Shown here piece after piece: positions 46,364 to 56,514 of a stretch of 64,000 nucleotides of DNA. Numbering within the stretch: the stretch's first letter is position 1; each line of letters opens with the position of its first letter. Origin of the DNA: Bacillus sp. FJAT-29790 (GTDB lineage: Bacteria > Bacillota > Bacilli > Bacillales > Cytobacillaceae). The stretch is taken from the NCBI RefSeq assembly GCF_019039215.1, contig NZ_JAHNZZ010000001.1:2106341-2170340 (forward strand), written 5' to 3'. The translations under genes and the position numbers were made by a program. The notes below the pieces were generated by a model. The model was not told the origin of the DNA. It was given only the letters and a program-made list of their open reading frames with translations, and did no database searches.

Positions 46364-47262
46364 TGAAGAAAAAATGGATGTCTGCAATAATCGTCCCTGT
46401 CCTTGCATTAGGACTTGCTGCATGTAGTTCTAACGAGGCCAATAGCAACGAAAACAAGGCTGTAAAAGGAACAATTGGGGAAAAGCTTAATCACAAGATC
46501 ATCGGCATTGATCCCGGTGCGGGGTTAATGAAAGCAACAGCCTCTGCGATTGAAGAATATGAGCTTGATAAATGGACTTTAGTAGAAGGTTCAGGAGCTG
46601 CAATGACTGCTGTATTAAAAAAAGCTTATGACAAACAGGAACCGATCATTGTGACAGGCTGGACTCCTCACTGGATGTTTTCAAAATATGATTTGAAATA
46701 TTTAGATGATCCTAAAGGGGTTTACGGTGAAGGAGAGAATATCCATTCAATCGCACGTATTGGACTGGCCGAAGATCATCCTTCCGCATATAAAGTACTT
46801 GATCAATTCCACTGGTCCGCAACGGATATGGAGGAGATTATGGTCAAGGTAATGGATGGGGAAGATCCAAAAGAAGCTGCAAAAGCTTGGGTAGAAGCGA
46901 ATGCTGAAAAAGTCGCTGAATGGACAAATGGCGCTGAGAAGGTAAATGGCGATAAAATTACGATTGGCTATGTTGCATGGGATAGTGAAATTGCCAGTAC
47001 AAATGTGGTGGCGCAAGTGTTAACTGATCTTGGATATAAAGTAACCCTTCGCCAAATTGAAGCAGGTCCAATGTGGACAGGTGTTTCTGATGGAAGTCTG
47101 GACGCACATGTTGCCGGATGGCTGCCAATAACCCATGCGGACTACTATGAGAAATTCGAAGGCAAATTTGAAGATCTAGGTGCTAATTTAGAAGGTACAA
47201 GAATTGGATTGGTAGTTCCAGCTTATATGGATATTGATTCGATTGAGGATCTTAAAAAATAA
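46363..47262 (+). CDS. opuAC: glycine betaine-binding lipoprotein
   Basis: 299-residue extracytoplasmic binding protein of OpuA. A lipoprotein signal with lipobox LGLAAC places the acylated Cys at about residue 21. The mature OpuAC-type domain has tryptophans of the betaine cage (GWTPHWMF near 105, HFHWSATD-like QFHWSATD, and GPMWTGVSDGSLDAHVAGWLP). Initiation ATG overlaps the opuAB stop (TAATG). A strong terminator shared with the convergent lipM follows. Confidence 0.95.
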   Translation: MKKKWMSAIIVPVLALGLAACSSNEANSNENKAVKGTIGEKLNHKIIGIDPGAGLMKATASAIEEYELDKWTLVEGSGAAMTAVLKKAYDKQEPIIVTGWTPHWMFSKYDLKYLDDPKGVYGEGENIHSIARIGLAEDHPSAYKVLDQFHWSATDMEEIMVKVMDGEDPKEAAKAWVEANAEKVAEWTNGAEKVNGDKITIGYVAWDSEIASTNVVAQVLTDLGYKVTLRQIEAGPMWTGVSDGSLDAHVAGWLPITHADYYEKFEGKFEDLGANLEGTRIGLVVPAYMDIDSIEDLKK

Positions 47263-47266
47263 AAAA

Positions 47267-47307
47267 AACAGAAGGCAATGTCAATTAGGCATTGCTTTCC
47301 GTTTTTT
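47267..47307. terminator. terminator between opuAC and lipM
   Basis: AAAAACAGAAGGCAATG-TCAATTAGG-CATTGCTTTCCGTTTTTT, with T runs on both strands between convergent genes. Confidence 0.85.
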
Positions 47308-47339
47308 ACGTGCTTTTAAAAAAACGGCCTCAGCCGCTC

Positions 47340-48176
47340 CTATCTTTTATAATTCCACTCATCATTTTCATAGCGTTCTTTTGCTATTTTTTGTACGTAA
47401 GCCATTTCATCAGCCGTCAGCTCGTAAGGCTCCAATTCAATATTGAGACCATCAGCAAATCCTTTTTTAAAAGCTTTTTTCGCTTGTTCTAACGTAATTT
47501 TTTCTTTGCTTATTTCATTAATTGCTACAGCTTTGTTTTTAAAAGCCCTTTGCATCCGCTCTTTCACTCTATCATTCGGGTATTTAAATAAACTAAATAA
47601 CTTGTCCTCATCTAAATCAAGTAGGATTGAGCCATGCTGAAGGATGACTCCTTTTTGCCTTGTTTGTGCACTTCCAGCTACTTTCCGGCCTTCGACAACA
47701 AGTTCATACCAGCTAGGAGCATCAAAGCAAACGGCAGATCGCGGATTTTTAAGTGATTCTCTTTCCTCTGCTGTTTTTGGAACAGCAAAATAAGCATCCA
47801 TCCCTAAATAATGAAATCCTTTTAATATTCCTTCTGAGATCACCCTGTATGCTTCCGTAACAGTCTTTGGCATATCTGGATGTGCTTCAGGTACAATCAC
47901 GCTATATGTAAGCTCATGTTCATGTAGCACGCCCCTGCCGCCCGTCGGACGACGGACAAATCCGAGTTTATGCGCTTTCACTGCCTCCATATCGATTTCT
48001 TTCTCCAGCTGTTGAAAATAGCCGATCGAAAGGGTAGCAGGGTTCCAGCCGTAAAACCGGATCACAGGGGGCATTTTCCCCTCGCTATTCCAGTCAAGGA
48101 GCGCTTCGTCTAAAGCCATATTAAAAGATGGTGATCCCTCACCCGAATCAATGAAATACCATATTTCTTTTGTCAT
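47340..48176 (-). CDS. lipM: octanoyltransferase LipM
   Basis: Transfers octanoyl from acyl carrier protein to GcvH, the entry to lipoate synthesis, which serves the Bkd and glycine cleavage complexes encoded in this window. From the ATG at 48176 ([15 protein letters not shown]) it has 278 residues, the B. subtilis length, with AAAGAGG upstream; the frame continues into a tandem repeat up to 48308. Motifs: [18 protein letters not shown] near 75, catalytic Cys in [13 protein letters not shown] near 150 and the lysine in GRKVAGSAQ near 165. Confidence 0.95.
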   Translation of the reverse strand: MTKEIWYFIDSGEGSPSFNMALDEALLDWNSEGKMPPVIRFYGWNPATLSIGYFQQLEKEIDMEAVKAHKLGFVRRPTGGRGVLHEHELTYSVIVPEAHPDMPKTVTEAYRVISEGILKGFHYLGMDAYFAVPKTAEERESLKNPRSAVCFDAPSWYELVVEGRKVAGSAQTRQKGVILQHGSILLDLDEDKLFSLFKYPNDRVKERMQRAFKNKAVAINEISKEKITLEQAKKAFKKGFADGLNIELEPYELTADEMAYVQKIAKERYENDEWNYKR

Positions 48177-48209
48177 AAAAAAACCTCTTTTACGAATGTT
48201 TATTTCAAA

Positions 48210-48312
48210 TTCAGTGTTTTTTAATAATATCAAGCACTTTTCGATATGTATCGAGCACTTTTTTAATTCTATCAAGCACTTTTCCGCATCTATCGAACAC
48301 TTTTTCAAGTAC
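48210..48312. repeat. tandem 21-bp repeats upstream of lipM
   Basis: Four contiguous 21-bp units of the form ATC(A/G)A(G/A)CACTTTT-N8 at 48229, 48250, 48271 and 48292, with a decayed fifth unit at 48210-48228. In the minus frame they would read as a seven-residue repeat (KCSID/EKCLI). They lie about 34 bp upstream of the lipM ribosome site, in the divergent lipM-yqhL gap, which shows nothing else. Confidence 0.85.
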
Positions 48313-48469
48313 CATATTCGTTATTTAGTCTATCAAATTATCGGTCAATAAACAAAGGAAGAAGATTTTTAAGCGGATTTTTATTAATTTAGCTGATTTC
48401 CTTTACTCATATCAGGAAAGGCCTATATAATATAGTTGGCTTAGCTTAGTTTGAAAGGAGAAAGACATA

Positions 48470-48853
48470 TTGGAAACACTTTATTTCCTGCTTATTATTT
48501 TAGGTGGAATCATTACTTACTCTGTTGTTACATGGCTGTATCAGCGGAGAATTGTCAAGACGCTGACTGAAGAGCAATTCCGTGAGGGCTACCGAAAAGC
48601 CCAATTAATTGATGTTCGTGAACCAAATGAGTTTGATGCCGGACATATTCTTGGCGCTCGGAACATTCCTATGTCCCAAATGAAAATGCGAATGAAAGAA
48701 CTTCGTCCAGACAAACCTGTTTATTTATATTGCCAGAGCGCAATGAGAAGCGGAAGAGCTGCCCAATTACTGCACCGCAAAGGCTATAAAGACCTTTCAC
48801 ATCTTCAAGGCGGGTTTAAAAAGTGGGGCGGCAAAATAAAAGCAAAAAGTTAA
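48470..48853 (+). CDS. yqhL: membrane-anchored rhodanese-like protein YqhL
   Basis: 127-residue protein with an N-terminal membrane helix (about 4-20) and a single rhodanese domain (about 32-125). The active-site loop is CQSAMRS with the persulfide-forming Cys near residue 86; QLIDVREPNEFDAGHILGA (family motif DVREPNEF) precedes it. It may donate or move sulfur; the acceptor is unknown. Start is a TTG with GAAAGGAG upstream. Divergent from lipM, followed by a strong terminator. Confidence 0.88.
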   Translation: METLYFLLIILGGIITYSVVTWLYQRRIVKTLTEEQFREGYRKAQLIDVREPNEFDAGHILGARNIPMSQMKMRMKELRPDKPVYLYCQSAMRSGRAAQLLHRKGYKDLSHLQGGFKKWGGKIKAKS

Positions 48854-48857
48854 TCGT

Positions 48858-48895
48858 AAAATCCTCTGCAATTTATATGCAGAGGATTTTTTTTA
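48858..48895 (+). terminator. yqhL terminator
   Basis: AAAATCCTCTGCA-ATTTATA-TGCAGAGGATTTTTTTT. Confidence 0.92.
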
Positions 48896-48929
48896 GATTT
48901 TAATGCGGACGATTCATACCCATACCCAT

Positions 48930-48963
48930 GAAAAAAAGACTGGCCCCCAAAGGAGCCAGTCTA
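48930..48963 (-). terminator. gcv operon terminator
   Basis: Minus strand TAGACTGGCTCC-TTTG-GGGGCCAGTCTTTTTTT, just after the gcvPB stop codon. Confidence 0.9.
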
Positions 48964-48969
48964 GTAAAT

Positions 48970-50430
48970 TTATTGTTTTTGATAACGCAGTACCGGTTTA
49001 CGGGCAGCCATTGTTTCATCCAGACGACCGATAACAGTTGTATGCGGCGCTTCCTGAACGATTTCTGGATTTTCTTCTGCTTCCTTAGCAATTTGTATCA
49101 TTACATCGATAAACCCATCCATTGTTTCTTTTGATTCTGTTTCAGTTGGTTCAATCATGATACATTCTTCCACATTTAATGGGAAGTAGATTGTTGGTGG
49201 ATGATATCCGAAGTCAAGGAGACGCTTAGCAATATCAAGCGTACGAACACCTAATTTCTTCTGACGCTTACCACTCAAAACAAACTCATGCTTACAGTGT
49301 CTATCAAATGGAAGATCATAGAATTCTTGCAGTCTTCTCATCATATAGTTTGCATTCAATACAGCATATTCAGTTACAGCTTTCAAGCCATCTGGACCCA
49401 TTGAACGAATATACGTGTAAGCACGGACATTGATACCGAAGTTTCCATAATAAGGCTTAACGCGTCCGATTGATTGCGGACGGTCATAATCAAGGACAAA
49501 CTCATCACCTTGTTTAACTAACACTGGCTTTGGAAGGAATGGAATTAAGTCTGCTTTCACTCCAACCGGACCTGAACCTGGTCCACCGCCGCCGTGAGGA
49601 CCTGTAAAGGTTTTGTGTAGATTAAGGTGAACTAAGTCAAAGCCCATATCTCCTGGGCGTGCCTTTGACATTACAGCATTAAGGTTCGCTCCATCATAAT
49701 AAAGCTTTCCGCCTGCCGCATGAACAATCTCAGCCATCTCAAGGATGTTTTCTTCAAACAATCCTAAAGTGTTTGGGTTCGTCAGCATTAGTGCTGCAGT
49801 ATCTTCGCCAACTACTCTTCTTAAATCGTCTAAGTCAACAAGACCTCTTTCATCTGATTTAACAGTGATCGTTTCAAATCCAGCACATGTTGCAGATGCA
49901 GGATTTGTTCCGTGAGCAGAGTCAGGTACGATTACTTTTGTACGCTTCATATCGCCATTTGCTTCATGGAAAGCACGGACCATCATCAACGCAGTCCATT
50001 CGCCATGTGCTCCAGCTGCAGGGTTAAGTGTTACTTGATCCATTCCCGTAATTTCAATTAAATGCTCCTGTAAGTCATACATAAGCTCTAATGCACCTTG
50101 AACAGAGCTCTCATCCTGTAATGGATGAAGATGTGCAAAACCAGGAATACGGGCAACATTTTCATTGATTTTCGGATTGTATTTCATTGTACAAGAACCA
50201 AGAGGATAGAAGCCAGAATCAACACCATGGTTTCTGTTAGAAAGAGCTGTATAATGACGCATAATATCAAGCTCTGAAACTTCTGGCAGCCCAAGCTCCT
50301 CTTCTCTAATATACCCTTCAGGGATCAGTTCATTTAAATCTGTTTCCGGAACATCCATTTCCGGGAGGCTATAACCGATGCGACCGGCTCTGCTTAGTTC
50401 GAAAATGAGTGCTTGATCATCCTTATGCAT
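48970..50430 (-). CDS. gcvPB: glycine dehydrogenase (decarboxylating) subunit 2
   Basis: PLP-bearing half of the P protein, which decarboxylates glycine and passes the aminomethyl group to lipoyl-GcvH. From the ATG at 50430 ([16 protein letters not shown]) it has 486 residues with GGGGGATT upstream. Its start overlaps the end of gcvPA, so the subunits are translationally coupled. The PLP lysine is in [16 protein letters not shown] near residue 270; [10 protein letters not shown] binds the cofactor. Last gene of gcvT-gcvPA-gcvPB under glycine riboswitch control. Confidence 0.95.
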   Translation of the reverse strand: MHKDDQALIFELSRAGRIGYSLPEMDVPETDLNELIPEGYIREEELGLPEVSELDIMRHYTALSNRNHGVDSGFYPLGSCTMKYNPKINENVARIPGFAHLHPLQDESSVQGALELMYDLQEHLIEITGMDQVTLNPAAGAHGEWTALMMVRAFHEANGDMKRTKVIVPDSAHGTNPASATCAGFETITVKSDERGLVDLDDLRRVVGEDTAALMLTNPNTLGLFEENILEMAEIVHAAGGKLYYDGANLNAVMSKARPGDMGFDLVHLNLHKTFTGPHGGGGPGSGPVGVKADLIPFLPKPVLVKQGDEFVLDYDRPQSIGRVKPYYGNFGINVRAYTYIRSMGPDGLKAVTEYAVLNANYMMRRLQEFYDLPFDRHCKHEFVLSGKRQKKLGVRTLDIAKRLLDFGYHPPTIYFPLNVEECIMIEPTETESKETMDGFIDVMIQIAKEAEENPEIVQEAPHTTVIGRLDETMAARKPVLRYQKQ

Positions 50431-51772
50431 GGTAATCCCCCATTTCATTAACAAATGTATCGATTTCTTCTTTTGTTCTTAATTCAGTTACAGCAACTAG
50501 CATATGGTTCTTCAGGTCTGAATAGTCCCTGCCTAAATCATAGCCGCCGATGATGCCTTTTTTAAGAAGCAGTTGATTCACTTCTTTGACAGGCTTATTT
50601 AATTTAACAACGAACTCATTGAAGGAAGGCCCTTCAAATACAATCTCAAAGCCCTTTTCTTTAAATTGCTTTTTCGCATAATGCGCTTTTTGGATATTTG
50701 CAACTGCCATTTCCTTAACACCTTTTTTACCAAGAGCTGTTATCGCAACTGATGCAGCAAGAGCATTAAGTGCTTGGTTCGAACAAATATTAGAAGTCGC
50801 TTTATCACGGCGGATATGTTGCTCACGTGCCTGCAAAGTTAATACAAAGCCACGACGGCCTTCATCATCGACTGTTTGTCCAACAAGACGCCCAGGAACT
50901 TTTCTCATCAATTTGTCAGTAACCGCAAAATAGCCACAGTGCGGGCCGCCAAATGCGGTCGGAATGCCAAATGGTTGTGCATCGCCTGCTACGATATCGG
51001 CACCAAATTTGCCTGGTGGTGTTAGGGCGCCTAGTGATAATGGATTGCTAGATACAACAAACAGTGATTTATGAGCATGAATAATCTCTTCGAGTTCCTT
51101 TAAAGGTTCAACCCGGCCAAAGAAGTTCGGATATTGAACAATAACAGCTGCAACATCATTGCTAACCATTTCTTTCAATGCATCGATATCCGTAACTCCG
51201 TCTTTTTGCGGAATTTCTACTACTTCAATGAATTGACCTTTACAATAAGATTTAACGACATCTTTTGATTCCGGATGCACTGCACTTGAAACCAAAACTT
51301 TTTTCCTGCGCGTATGCCCTGCACTCAATGTAGCAGCTTCCGCAAGAGCAGTTCCTCCGTCATACATGGATGAGTTTGCAACATCCATGCCCGTCAATTC
51401 ACAGATCATTGTCTGGAATTCAAAGATCGCCTGAAGCTCTCCTTGAGAGATTTCCGGCTGGTATGGTGTATAAGCTGTATAAAATTCAGAACGAGAAATT
51501 ACATGATCAACAATGATAGGCATATAATGATCATATACTCCTGCTCCTATGAATGAAGCGTTGCTCCTCAAATCCGCGTTTTTTTGTGCAAGCTGTGTAA
51601 GCTCTTTCATTAAAGCAGTTTCTGTAGCTGCGGGCTTGATATTATATTCGCCCTTAAATCTAACACGTTCAGGAATATCATTGAATAATTCTGCGACCGA
51701 GTTTACACCGATAGTCTCAAGCATTTCTTTCTTATCAGTCTCTGTCATCGGTAAATAACGATGTTTCATCAT
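50423..51772 (-). CDS. gcvPA: glycine dehydrogenase (decarboxylating) subunit 1
   Basis: Partner half of the split P protein of the glycine cleavage system, 449 residues. Segments [26 protein letters not shown] and [18 protein letters not shown] are typical of the family, and [21 protein letters not shown] lies near 270 (short motif GGPHCG). Starts at one of two adjoining ATG codons (51772 or 51769), 16 bp after gcvT. Confidence 0.95.
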   Translation of the reverse strand: MMKHRYLPMTETDKKEMLETIGVNSVAELFNDIPERVRFKGEYNIKPAATETALMKELTQLAQKNADLRSNASFIGAGVYDHYMPIIVDHVISRSEFYTAYTPYQPEISQGELQAIFEFQTMICELTGMDVANSSMYDGGTALAEAATLSAGHTRRKKVLVSSAVHPESKDVVKSYCKGQFIEVVEIPQKDGVTDIDALKEMVSNDVAAVIVQYPNFFGRVEPLKELEEIIHAHKSLFVVSSNPLSLGALTPPGKFGADIVAGDAQPFGIPTAFGGPHCGYFAVTDKLMRKVPGRLVGQTVDDEGRRGFVLTLQAREQHIRRDKATSNICSNQALNALAASVAITALGKKGVKEMAVANIQKAHYAKKQFKEKGFEIVFEGPSFNEFVVKLNKPVKEVNQLLLKKGIIGGYDLGRDYSDLKNHMLVAVTELRTKEEIDTFVNEMGDYHA

Positions 51773-51788
51773 TCATTCTCCCCTCCTA

Positions 51789-52892
51789 TTATTTTCCTCT
51801 TTTATAAAAAGGTGTAGCAGCCACAATTGCTTTGAGGCGCTTTCCGCGAATCTCAACTTCTACTTCAGTTCCAGGAACTGCGATGTCTGTTTTTAACAGG
51901 GCCATCCCGATATTTTTCTTCAATGTAGGTGATTGTGTTCCTGTCGTTACTTCACCAACCAGCTCTTCCCCTATGTAAACAGGGTAGCCATGACGTGGAA
52001 TTCCACGATCAATCATTTCAATTCCTGTTAATTTTCTTGTCAGTCCGTTCTCTTTTTGATTCACGAGAACATCTTTTCCAATGAAATCAGCTTCTTTATT
52101 CACCTTAACGGCAAACCCAATTCCAGCCTCGAGCGGAGAGATTTCCGGCGAAATTTCCTGGCCGTAAAGAACAAGACCTGCTTCGAATCGCAGCGTATCA
52201 CGAGCGCCTAATCCACATGGCAGAATCCCTTCTTCTTTACCAGCTTCAAGGATTTCAGTCCAAATGGCAACTACATCTTCTGCATCGCAATAAACTTCAA
52301 AGCCGTCTTCACCCGTATAGCCGGTTCTGGAAACTAATGCTTTTTTTCCATTCAGATCTACATCCTTCTGGAATTTAAAGAAACCAATATCTGCTAAATT
52401 TGTTTCATTTGCAAGTTTTTGAAGGATTTTCTCTGCTAATGGGCCTTGAATGGCAACTTGGGCCATACGCTCAGAAAGATTTGTAATTTCTACATTGCCT
52501 TCAAGATGGTCTTCAAGCCATTTGTAATCTTTTTCAATATTTGACGCATTTACAACAAGCAAATAATGATCATCTTCATATTTGTAGACAAGTAAATCAT
52601 CAACAACCCCGCCATTTTCATAACACATGGCTGTATATTGGGCAGCAGAGTCTTTTATTTTAGAGATGTCATTTGTCATCATTTTTTGAAGGTACGAAAG
52701 GCTGTCAGAACCCTTTACTTCAATTTCACCCATATGGGATACATCAAACAAACCAGCTTTAGTACGGACTGCTTCATGCTCTTCTTTGATGCTTGAAAAC
52801 TGAACTGGTAGATCCCAGCCTCCAAAGTCGATTGTCTTCGCACCATAATCTTTGTAAACATCAAATAATGGTGTACGTTTTAACTGTGACAT
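51789..52892 (-). CDS. gcvT: aminomethyltransferase (glycine cleavage T protein)
   Basis: Moves the aminomethyl carbon from GcvH to tetrahydrofolate, releasing ammonia; FolD encoded at 22219 can use the product 5,10-methylene-THF. The 367-residue protein has [14 protein letters not shown] near 45, the folate-site Asp in TNDISKI, and [14 protein letters not shown] near 190. First gene after the tandem glycine riboswitch; AAAGGGGGACAAGTG ribosome region at the ATG. Confidence 0.95.
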   Translation of the reverse strand: MSQLKRTPLFDVYKDYGAKTIDFGGWDLPVQFSSIKEEHEAVRTKAGLFDVSHMGEIEVKGSDSLSYLQKMMTNDISKIKDSAAQYTAMCYENGGVVDDLLVYKYEDDHYLLVVNASNIEKDYKWLEDHLEGNVEITNLSERMAQVAIQGPLAEKILQKLANETNLADIGFFKFQKDVDLNGKKALVSRTGYTGEDGFEVYCDAEDVVAIWTEILEAGKEEGILPCGLGARDTLRFEAGLVLYGQEISPEISPLEAGIGFAVKVNKEADFIGKDVLVNQKENGLTRKLTGIEMIDRGIPRHGYPVYIGEELVGEVTTGTQSPTLKKNIGMALLKTDIAVPGTEVEVEIRGKRLKAIVAATPFYKRGK

Positions 52893-52990
52893 TCACTTGT
52901 CCCCCTTTTAAACTATTTGAAAGAGTTGATAATTCACCGAAAACCGGACACTTTCCTTTTGGGAAATTACCCCTAATTGAATAATATCCA

Positions 52991-53040
52991 CAAAAAAAGG
53001 ACAAAGTATCCCCTCTAAATATGAGAAGATCTCTGTCCTT
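52991..53040 (-). terminator. riboswitch-controlled terminator before gcvT
   Basis: Minus strand AAGGACAGAG...ACTTTGTCCTTTTTTT. The left arm overlaps the 3' end of aptamer 2 (GGACAGAG), so glycine binding should block the hairpin and allow read-through into gcvT. Confidence 0.85.
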
Positions 53041-53204
53041 GCACCTGAAAGTTTACCTGATCGGCTTTCCCCTTTGGTGGCTCCCGAAAAAAGAGCACTC
53101 TCCAGAGTTGCGTCATACAAGAGTTCTTTTGCCTGAGAGATTCACAATTTTCATTGTTTGCTCCTTCGGCGCTACTAATGTAGTCTCTCCTCTTGTAATC
53201 ATCC
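53031..53204 (-). promoter_or_regulatory. tandem glycine riboswitch
   Basis: Two glycine aptamers in series on the minus strand. Aptamer 1 (about 53204-53112): GGAGAG..GCGCCGAAGGAGCAA..ATCTCTCAGGCAAAAGAAC. Aptamer 2 (about 53114-53031): TGGAGAG..GCCACCAAAGGGGAAA..CTTTCAGGTGCAAGGACAGAG. It lies about 140 bp upstream of gcvT and is followed by a terminator, so it should be an ON switch for glycine degradation. Confidence 0.96.
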
Positions 53205-53447
53205 GCATTTATAAATTTTTCCAAGTTGGTTCATACTAAACGCAAATGGCATCCTTACAGGCACCAAATATGATGAAAGTATAAAAGCCTAATTATTTCC
53301 TTCATCCTAAACACAAATTGAAAATACTTAAAAATTATTTCGATAAACTAATTTAAAGTGGCAAATTTCAAAACTTTCAAAGCTAATATTATCCTACCAT
53401 TAGAATTGTATTTCGGCAATGGCTATATTTTTTTAGTTTTAAAGAAA

Positions 53448-53572
53448 TGCGGAAGCGCCTTGATCACCCCCGACAAGCACAAGACGAGCCTCTCGGAAAG
53501 GTGAGCTCTACCTTTCAGGATTGGCTTGTGACCTCGAGGGGGTAGGCGCTGGAGCTAGACAGTTAAAGGAGC
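53448..53572. repeat. family D interspersed repeat, copy D1
   Basis: About 125 bp from GCGGAAGCGCCTTGATCACC to GGCGCTGGAGCTAGACAG, with GCGCC/GGCGC near the ends and further pairing inside (CGACAAGCACAAGACGAG, GGATTGGCTTGTGACCTCG). A dispersed repeat of this type (CTGTCTAGCTCCAGCGCC) is widespread in Bacillus relatives, from memory. It ends next to the yqhH ribosome site AAAGGAG (53565-53571), so it must lie in or next to the yqhH leader. Confidence 0.8.
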
Positions 53573-53580
53573 TGTTTTAG

Positions 53581-55269
53581 ATGACGGTGCAAATTGATTT
53601 TGATTCCTCATGGCAAGAAGAATTTATTAAAAGAATCGAAAATGATGGTCCTTGGGGAAACTGGGAGCTTTATAAGTTAGCTGTAGAAGTGGAGAACAAT
53701 ACAATTATCCCCCAGTTTGAGGGGCTTCAGGCTCCGAAGCACCTGTCAGGATTGACTCCATTGCCGCACCAGCTTGAAGTAGCTAAGCAGGTCGTTGAAA
53801 ATATGAATGGAAAAGCGATCCTAGCAGATGAAGTCGGATTAGGGAAAACGATTGAGGCAGGATTAATATTAAAGGAATACATGATTAGGGGATTAGTAAA
53901 AAAAGTGCTAATACTAGTACCTGCCTCCCTCGTTACACAATGGGCGATCGAGCTGAATACGAAATTTTTCATTCCAGCGGTTACTCAGCGAAAGAGCTAT
54001 GTGTGGGAACAATGCGATGTCGTAGTATCATCGATCGATACAGCAAAACGAAATCCTCACAGGGATATTATTTATAATCAAAACTATGACCTAATCATTA
54101 TTGATGAAGCCCACAAGCTGAAAAACAATAAAACGAAAAACTATGAGTTCGTCCAAAACCTAAAAAAGAAATTCTGTTTATTACTGACTGCCACACCCAT
54201 ACAAAACCGGATCAGTGAAATCTTTAATTTGGTTTCCTTATTGAAGCCAGGGCATTTGGGAAATGAATCTGCCTTTTATGAAAAATACCATAAAGATTCA
54301 CGCTCGTTGAATGATAATGAACACCTCAAAGAACTTGTGAATAAAGTAATGATTCGAAACCGCAGAGCTGATACTGGAATTGAATGGACGAAGCGAAAGG
54401 TCGAGACGCTGCCAATTGAATTTTCCAAGGAAGAAAGAGAACTTTATGAAGCGGTCACGAATCTTCGTACTGAAGGGGACTGGGGAAACTCAAGTCCATT
54501 TTCTGTTATGACACTCCAGCGGGAAGCATGCAGCAGTCGGGAAGCGGTCTTTTTCACTTTAAAGAATATGCTTGAAAGGAAAGAGGAGCCGCGGGAGACT
54601 TTTCAACAACAGATTGAATATTTAATCTCCAAGGTGGAGGCAGTACAAAAAAATTCAAAAGCAGTAAAGGCGCTCGAATTAATTCAACAAATTAATGATA
54701 AGGTCATCATTTTCACCGAATATCGCGCCACCCAAATGTATTTGCAATGGTTTTTAAAACAGTACGGAATTACGTCTGTTCCATTTCGGGGCGGATTTAA
54801 AAGAGGAAAAAAAGACTGGATGAGAGAGCTTTTCCAAAAAAATATTCAAGTGCTTATTGCGACAGAAGCCGGTGGAGAAGGGATTAACCTCCAGTTTTGC
54901 AATCATATTATCAATTTTGATCTTCCTTGGAACCCGATGAGGCTCGAACAAAGAATTGGCCGTATTCACCGGCTAGGGCAGGAAAAAGATGTGATGATCT
55001 ATAATTTCGCAACAAAGGATACTGTCGAAGAACATATATTAAAGCTATTGTATGAGAAAATACATCTCTTCGAGAAAGTTATCGGAGATTTAGATGATAT
55101 TCTCACGAAGCTGGACTTTGGGAATTTTGACGACCATTTAATTGATATATTCGGAAGATCAGCTTCTGAGGGAGAAATGAGAATCAAAATGGAGAATTTA
55201 ACTTCGATGATTCATTTAGCTGAAGAAATAAGGGATGGTGAAATTAATGCAGCAACAGGAAATTCATAA
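53581..55269 (+). CDS. yqhH: SNF2-family DEAD/DEAH helicase YqhH
   Basis: 562-residue Swi2/Snf2-like ATPase. Helicase domain 1 has Walker A DEVGLGKTIEAGL near 84, DEAH box IIIDEAHKLKN near 175 and LTATPIQN; domain 2 has VIIFTEYRATQMYLQWF near 380 and the arginine finger motif RIGRIHRLGQ near 460. Resembles RapA/HepA but lacks their large accessory domains. Overlaps the start of yqhG, forming a two-gene unit known from B. subtilis. Substrate (DNA, RNA polymerase) unknown. Confidence 0.9.
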   Translation: MTVQIDFDSSWQEEFIKRIENDGPWGNWELYKLAVEVENNTIIPQFEGLQAPKHLSGLTPLPHQLEVAKQVVENMNGKAILADEVGLGKTIEAGLILKEYMIRGLVKKVLILVPASLVTQWAIELNTKFFIPAVTQRKSYVWEQCDVVVSSIDTAKRNPHRDIIYNQNYDLIIIDEAHKLKNNKTKNYEFVQNLKKKFCLLLTATPIQNRISEIFNLVSLLKPGHLGNESAFYEKYHKDSRSLNDNEHLKELVNKVMIRNRRADTGIEWTKRKVETLPIEFSKEERELYEAVTNLRTEGDWGNSSPFSVMTLQREACSSREAVFFTLKNMLERKEEPRETFQQQIEYLISKVEAVQKNSKAVKALELIQQINDKVIIFTEYRATQMYLQWFLKQYGITSVPFRGGFKRGKKDWMRELFQKNIQVLIATEAGGEGINLQFCNHIINFDLPWNPMRLEQRIGRIHRLGQEKDVMIYNFATKDTVEEHILKLLYEKIHLFEKVIGDLDDILTKLDFGNFDDHLIDIFGRSASEGEMRIKMENLTSMIHLAEEIRDGEINAATGNS

Positions 55270-56041
55270 ATTCCTTGAGCAGTATTTCCAAGCGAACTCT
55301 TGTAATGTGACGAAAAGCGGTCCTGGTTTCATGACTGTACAGTTAACAATTGAGCTTGATAAAGAGCTGATGAACCGGCCCTTTTACTGGCATTACCTGG
55401 AGAAAACAGGTGGCACACCTAATCCAATGCAGCTAACAATGATTACAAACCCACAACTTGTACCCGAAAATATCAAGGGTGAGACGATTCATTTTGGCTC
55501 GCCCCGCCTGCACCAAATTTTCGAGTCAACGAAAAATCTAGCAGGCTATATTCGCTTGTATGAAAAACACAAGCAAACACCAGGAGTTCAGATGCCATTA
55601 AGGCCATGGCTAGGAATAAATGTTCGCATATCTTATCAATGTGATCGCAAAAGAGATGTGTTTAAATCCATTGGTTTACAATTAATAAATGGACAAATGG
55701 TCGAAGGATTTCATAATAAACTGCTTGATTTAGAGCTTACACCAAAAATTCCGGATTATTCATTTACCTTGTCTCCCCTTATCATGCCAAAAAGCGGAAT
55801 CTCAAGGGTCGAGAAATTCTTAAAATCTGAAATTGACCTCGAAGATCACACATGGGCGGAGGAAGCAAAAAAACGTTGGCAAAAAGATCTGAATCTACTT
55901 GAGCATTTTTATGAGGAAACGGAAGAAAAAGACGAAAGCTATGAAATTGAGAAAATGGCTTTAAAAGAACAATACGAGCCAAAAATTACAATTTCTATTA
56001 TTAATGGCGGTTTATTCTATCTAACAGATTTGGCTGTTTAA
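55247..56041 (+). CDS. yqhG: YqhG family protein
   Basis: 264-residue protein of unknown function beginning MQQQEIHKFLEQYFQANSC, with the conserved segment RPFYWHYLEKTGGTPNPM near 45 and RPWLGINVRISYQCDRKRD near 125. I prefer the ATG at 55247 over the frame start at 55235. It overlaps yqhH by 23 bp. The family travels with YqhH, suggesting a joint role, but no motif reveals it. Repeat C4 begins directly at its stop codon. Confidence 0.86.
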   Translation: MQQQEIHKFLEQYFQANSCNVTKSGPGFMTVQLTIELDKELMNRPFYWHYLEKTGGTPNPMQLTMITNPQLVPENIKGETIHFGSPRLHQIFESTKNLAGYIRLYEKHKQTPGVQMPLRPWLGINVRISYQCDRKRDVFKSIGLQLINGQMVEGFHNKLLDLELTPKIPDYSFTLSPLIMPKSGISRVEKFLKSEIDLEDHTWAEEAKKRWQKDLNLLEHFYEETEEKDESYEIEKMALKEQYEPKITISIINGGLFYLTDLAV

Positions 56042-56230
56042 ATCAAATTCACCTTGGCGTATTTGCGCCCAAATTTTTACTTAGCTTGCTCGATAAATTC
56101 CTTTAAAAAATCGAAAGTCTCGCCGTAGCCTTAACTTTATTCAGCCGAGGTTTGAACTCCCACTGAATTGATACCTGTTGCATTCATCTCGCCACTTATA
56201 TCGTTAAGAGACTTCTGCTGAATAAAGTAA
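56041..56230. repeat. family C interspersed repeat, copy C4
   Basis: Starts within the yqhG stop codon (AATCAAATTCACCTTGGCG...) and ends GCTGAATAAAGT. Slightly decayed in the hairpin part. It lies where, in B. subtilis, the sinI-sinR-tasA-tapA region would begin. Confidence 0.82.
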
Positions 56231-56322
56231 AAAAAGGGTCAGACCCCACATCATCAATATTTTGTTGAATGGATACATACATATCCACAACAGATAGAGA
56301 GGTCAGACACTTCCTAAAGTGA

Positions 56323-56514
56323 TTAGCTTTTATTTTTTTTCCTCTTTTTTACGCTCTCGAACAAAACATAAGGGACAACCCCGAACCACTTAAACAAAAA
56401 GGGTTCTTTCGTATCCTTTTTCTCTAAGCGGTGCCTTTTCCGCTCATCTTTTGGCTGGTCAATATATTTAACGACTGTTTGAGTAATGTATTTCACATAA
56501 TCATTTGAATTCAT
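56323..56514 (-). CDS. yqzE: YqzE family protein
   Basis: 63-residue protein of unknown function starting MNSNDYVKYITQTVVKYID, with a basic middle (KDERKRHRLEKKDTKE), a hydrophobic stretch (about 40-55) and a KKRKKNKS tail, matching small YqzE proteins next to comGG in Bacillus. ATG at 56514 has GGGTGGTG upstream. Located downstream of comGG after a 335-bp gap containing a 9-bp hairpin (AACTGAATG/CATTCAGTT, about 56747-56783) and the repeat fragment at 56664. Confidence 0.8.
   Translation of the reverse strand: MNSNDYVKYITQTVVKYIDQPKDERKRHRLEKKDTKEPFLFKWFGVVPYVLFESVKKRKKNKS

Noticed and set aside
48229-48312. CRISPR array
   Set aside because: Units are contiguous 21-bp repeats without constant spacers, and no cas gene is nearby.
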